Assembly: GCF_049801075.1 (NCBI RefSeq)
Contig: NZ_JBNAGG010000002.1
Coordinates: 558,001 to 622,000 of the forward strand
Direction of reading: 5' to 3'
DNA length: 64,000 nt
DNA from: Maritalea sp049801075
Lineage (GTDB): Bacteria > Pseudomonadota > Alphaproteobacteria > Rhizobiales > Devosiaceae
Shown: piece by piece, positions 62,527-64,000 of the stretch
How the letters are laid out: each line of letters starts with the position of its first letter
How positions within the stretch are numbered: position 1 is the stretch's first letter
Notes under the pieces: model-generated
Database searches by the model: none
Seen by the model: only the letters and a program-made list of their open reading frames with translations
What the model was told of the DNA's origin: nothing
Translations under genes and position numbers: made by a program

Positions 62527-63495
62527 TCACTGTGTGATGATTTCAATTTCACGTGGCAGGCCGGGCAAAACCTCAAATTCTCGGTTGAACACACGGTCGC
62601 CCAGGCGGGCCAGCAATATATATTCGCCTTGCGCCAGCACCGTTGCTGGGAAAGCGGTGGCTTCTTCGTAAATCGTTTCGCCGGAAAGGTTTTTCACGAT
62701 CCAGCTGGTGTCGGCAATGGCTTCTCCGCCGGGCTCTGAGACGAGTTTAAAGGTGACTTGCGCGGCTCGGTGATAAAGCGTCGCTTCGGTCAATTGTCCC
62801 GGTTTAACTTGCAAATCCGCCTTGGCGGTCGCGTTGACGTTGCCGAAATAGGAAGTGATCGAATAGGTGCCGGAATTGAGGTGTAGCAATTGTCCCGGTT
62901 GCACAGCGCGTGCCACGAGAACAGATTGTCCTTCCGCATCGCGGGTGTTCACATTAAAGCGGATAAAACGGTCTGGAATGTTGATGTCGCCAGAAATGGC
63001 TGCGCCCAGTTTTAGACCGCCGACATCCAAAATGATGTCCAGTTGATTCGGGCCGGGTTCCACCGTGACCGTGTCAGATGCTTGCGCCAAGCCATAGGCC
63101 GCATGCACCACATATTGGCCGGGTGATAGGCTGAAAATTGCCGGGGTCGCCTCGGATTTATCCAACAGTTCCAGCTCACCTTGTTCATTTGGCGTGGTGC
63201 TGAACACGCGCCACACAATGCCTTGGGGGATAATTTCCCCATCTTCCGCTACTTTCGCGGAAATGGTCACTGGCTGGGGTTTGCCGGGCTTTGGCGTGTT
63301 TTCCACTGTCGGTGTTGGTGTTTGCGGGGTGGTCGTTTGCGATGGTGCTTCGGTCGCGCCTTCCAATCCTGCGGGCCGTGGCGGCGGCACGGGAGCCACT
63401 TCCTGCGCAAAGGCTGCTACGCTTTGGCCCAAAAGGCCCAAAGCAAGAAAAAGGGATGCTGCCAATGGAGCGGAGCGGCGTTTTGTGATGACCAT
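62527..63495 (-). CDS. Exported beta-rich protein with proline-rich linker
   Basis: 322 residues, not recognised. A signal peptide (cleavage near AFA-QE at 30) is followed by a Pro/Thr-rich linker (about 35-75) and then repeated beta-sandwich-like units: SLSPGQYVVHAAYG, LHLNSGTYSITSYFG and VLAQGEYILLARLG recur at ~100-residue spacing, like Cna-B or carboxypeptidase-regulatory folds. It is likely periplasmic or surface-linked. It faces the nitroreductase gene. Confidence 0.72.
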   Translation of the reverse strand: MVITKRRSAPLAASLFLALGLLGQSVAAFAQEVAPVPPPRPAGLEGATEAPSQTTTPQTPTPTVENTPKPGKPQPVTISAKVAEDGEIIPQGIVWRVFSTTPNEQGELELLDKSEATPAIFSLSPGQYVVHAAYGLAQASDTVTVEPGPNQLDIILDVGGLKLGAAISGDINIPDRFIRFNVNTRDAEGQSVLVARAVQPGQLLHLNSGTYSITSYFGNVNATAKADLQVKPGQLTEATLYHRAAQVTFKLVSEPGGEAIADTSWIVKNLSGETIYEEATAFPATVLAQGEYILLARLGDRVFNREFEVLPGLPREIEIITQ

Positions 63496-63611
63496 AAGTG
63501 CACTTTAGCTTAGATTTGGTTCAAAATTTGGCAATGCATATTCAGAATGTGCATCAGCTATGACATAAGTGCAATTGGTTTATAAAAAGTCCAGATCAGA
63601 AGGAATTGCTG

Positions 63612-64000
63612 ATGCCGCATCAAGACGCGCTGATTGAGTATTTGAAAACACGCCGATCTGTTACCGGGCCCTTTTTGACCACGCCTGGGCCAACCGTGGC
63701 TGAGCTTGATCAAATCATGGAAATTGGCATCAGGGTGCCAGATCATGGCAAAATCGCGCCGTGGCGCACGGTGGTGTATCAAGGTGCGATGCGGGAAGCC
63801 ATTGGCGACAAGCTGGCGCAGATTTGGAAAGAGAAGCACCCGGAAGCGGATGATGAAGTTCTCGAGGTAGAGCGCAAGCGCTTTTTACCGGCACCCGTAA
63901 CTATCGGCGTTTTGGCAAAGCCGCAAGCTCATCCCAAAGTGCCGGAGCTGGAACAGATGCTGTCTGCCGGTTGTGTGTGCTTTAATCTGGTTCATGCTGC
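63612..64000 (+). CDS. Nitroreductase family protein (5' part)
   Basis: Open from ATG 63612 (site AAGGAA) to the window edge, about 129 residues. EYLKTRRSVTGPFL and IMEIGIRVPDHGKIAPWR are the FMN-binding start of the nitroreductase fold (YdjA type), and ERKRFLPAPVTIGVLAKP follows. An NAD(P)H-FMN reductase is likely; substrate unknown. The rest lies outside. Confidence 0.9.
   Translation, partial: MPHQDALIEYLKTRRSVTGPFLTTPGPTVAELDQIMEIGIRVPDHGKIAPWRTVVYQGAMREAIGDKLAQIWKEKHPEADDEVLEVERKRFLPAPVTIGVLAKPQAHPKVPELEQMLSAGCVCFNLVHA

Overview
The window looks like chromosomal core from an alphaproteobacterium of the order Hyphomicrobiales (Rhizobiales), with GC near one half by eye. The evidence is the gene content and order: purC-purS ... 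purQ-purL-bolA-grx4 with a DUF1476 (F1-ATPase inhibitor zeta) gene divergent from purC and purB nearby; a BacA/SbmA transporter; an alpha-type 205-residue S4; the hisI-folE / NifU-like-yidD-thrS neighbourhood; an alpha/beta hydrolase-cysE-DUF3126 run; and PAS_5 and PilZ genes. A genus such as Maritalea or another Devosia relative would fit, but I cannot prove it. I see no prophage, IS element, CRISPR array, plasmid function or rRNA operon. Gene density is very high and many gene ends overlap.

Layout. 1-3.8 kb: 5' part of icd, then a MarR regulator and a FabF-like ketosynthase linked by three near-identical palindromic operators, then an alpha/beta hydrolase behind a TetR-type dyad. 4-8.3 kb: accessory patch with three GFA-fold zinc proteins, a TfoX-like protein, hpt, an AraC regulator facing a peroxiredoxin-like gene, and a GNAT. 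8.4-15 kb: trmJ, a YtrA-type GntR/ABC operon with its operator, rpsD with a structured leader, bacA, a cupin and ttcA. 15-20 kb: transporter patch with three MFS genes and an AEC carrier; the two Bcr/CflA paralogues share an exact 16-nt upstream element. 20-28.9 kb: the purine/bolA/grx4 cluster, interrupted at two places: by an acyltransferase plus a tiny 28-residue membrane ORF with its own terminator, and by a HAD-GNAT pair. 29-37 kb: an NreB-like MFS with a histidine-rich tail, an ArsR-SRPBCC pair, an EamA transporter, purB, an MFS, rpe and ccdA. 37.1-37.5 kb: gene-free patch with a long inverted repeat of the rhizobial intergenic type. 37.5-46.8 kb: radC, map, sfsA, a MoCF-domain protein, gpt, DUF2721, an unknown 358-residue protein, tRNA-Leu(UAA), and manC and ugd for activated sugars of cell-surface polysaccharide. 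46.8-64 kb: efflux MFS, pirin, FAD monooxygenase, cysE group, gamma carbonic anhydrase, a transglutaminase-like protease, PilZ and PAS_5 proteins, rhomboid, hisI, folE, an Fe-S scaffold, yidD, thrS, two uncharacterised exported proteins and the start of a nitroreductase.

Working together: purC, purS, purQ, purL and purB supply de novo IMP/AMP synthesis, while hpt and gpt salvage purine bases. BolA and Grx4 form the usual Fe-S/iron-sensing pair. manC and ugd converge and probably feed exopolysaccharide. I found no clear new multi-gene system. The best leads are the MarR-FabF operator circuit, the 28-residue ORF, the unknown 41.6-kb protein, the HAD/extended-GNAT insertion and the shared element before the Bcr paralogues. 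All names rest on reading the translated sequence; no database search was run.
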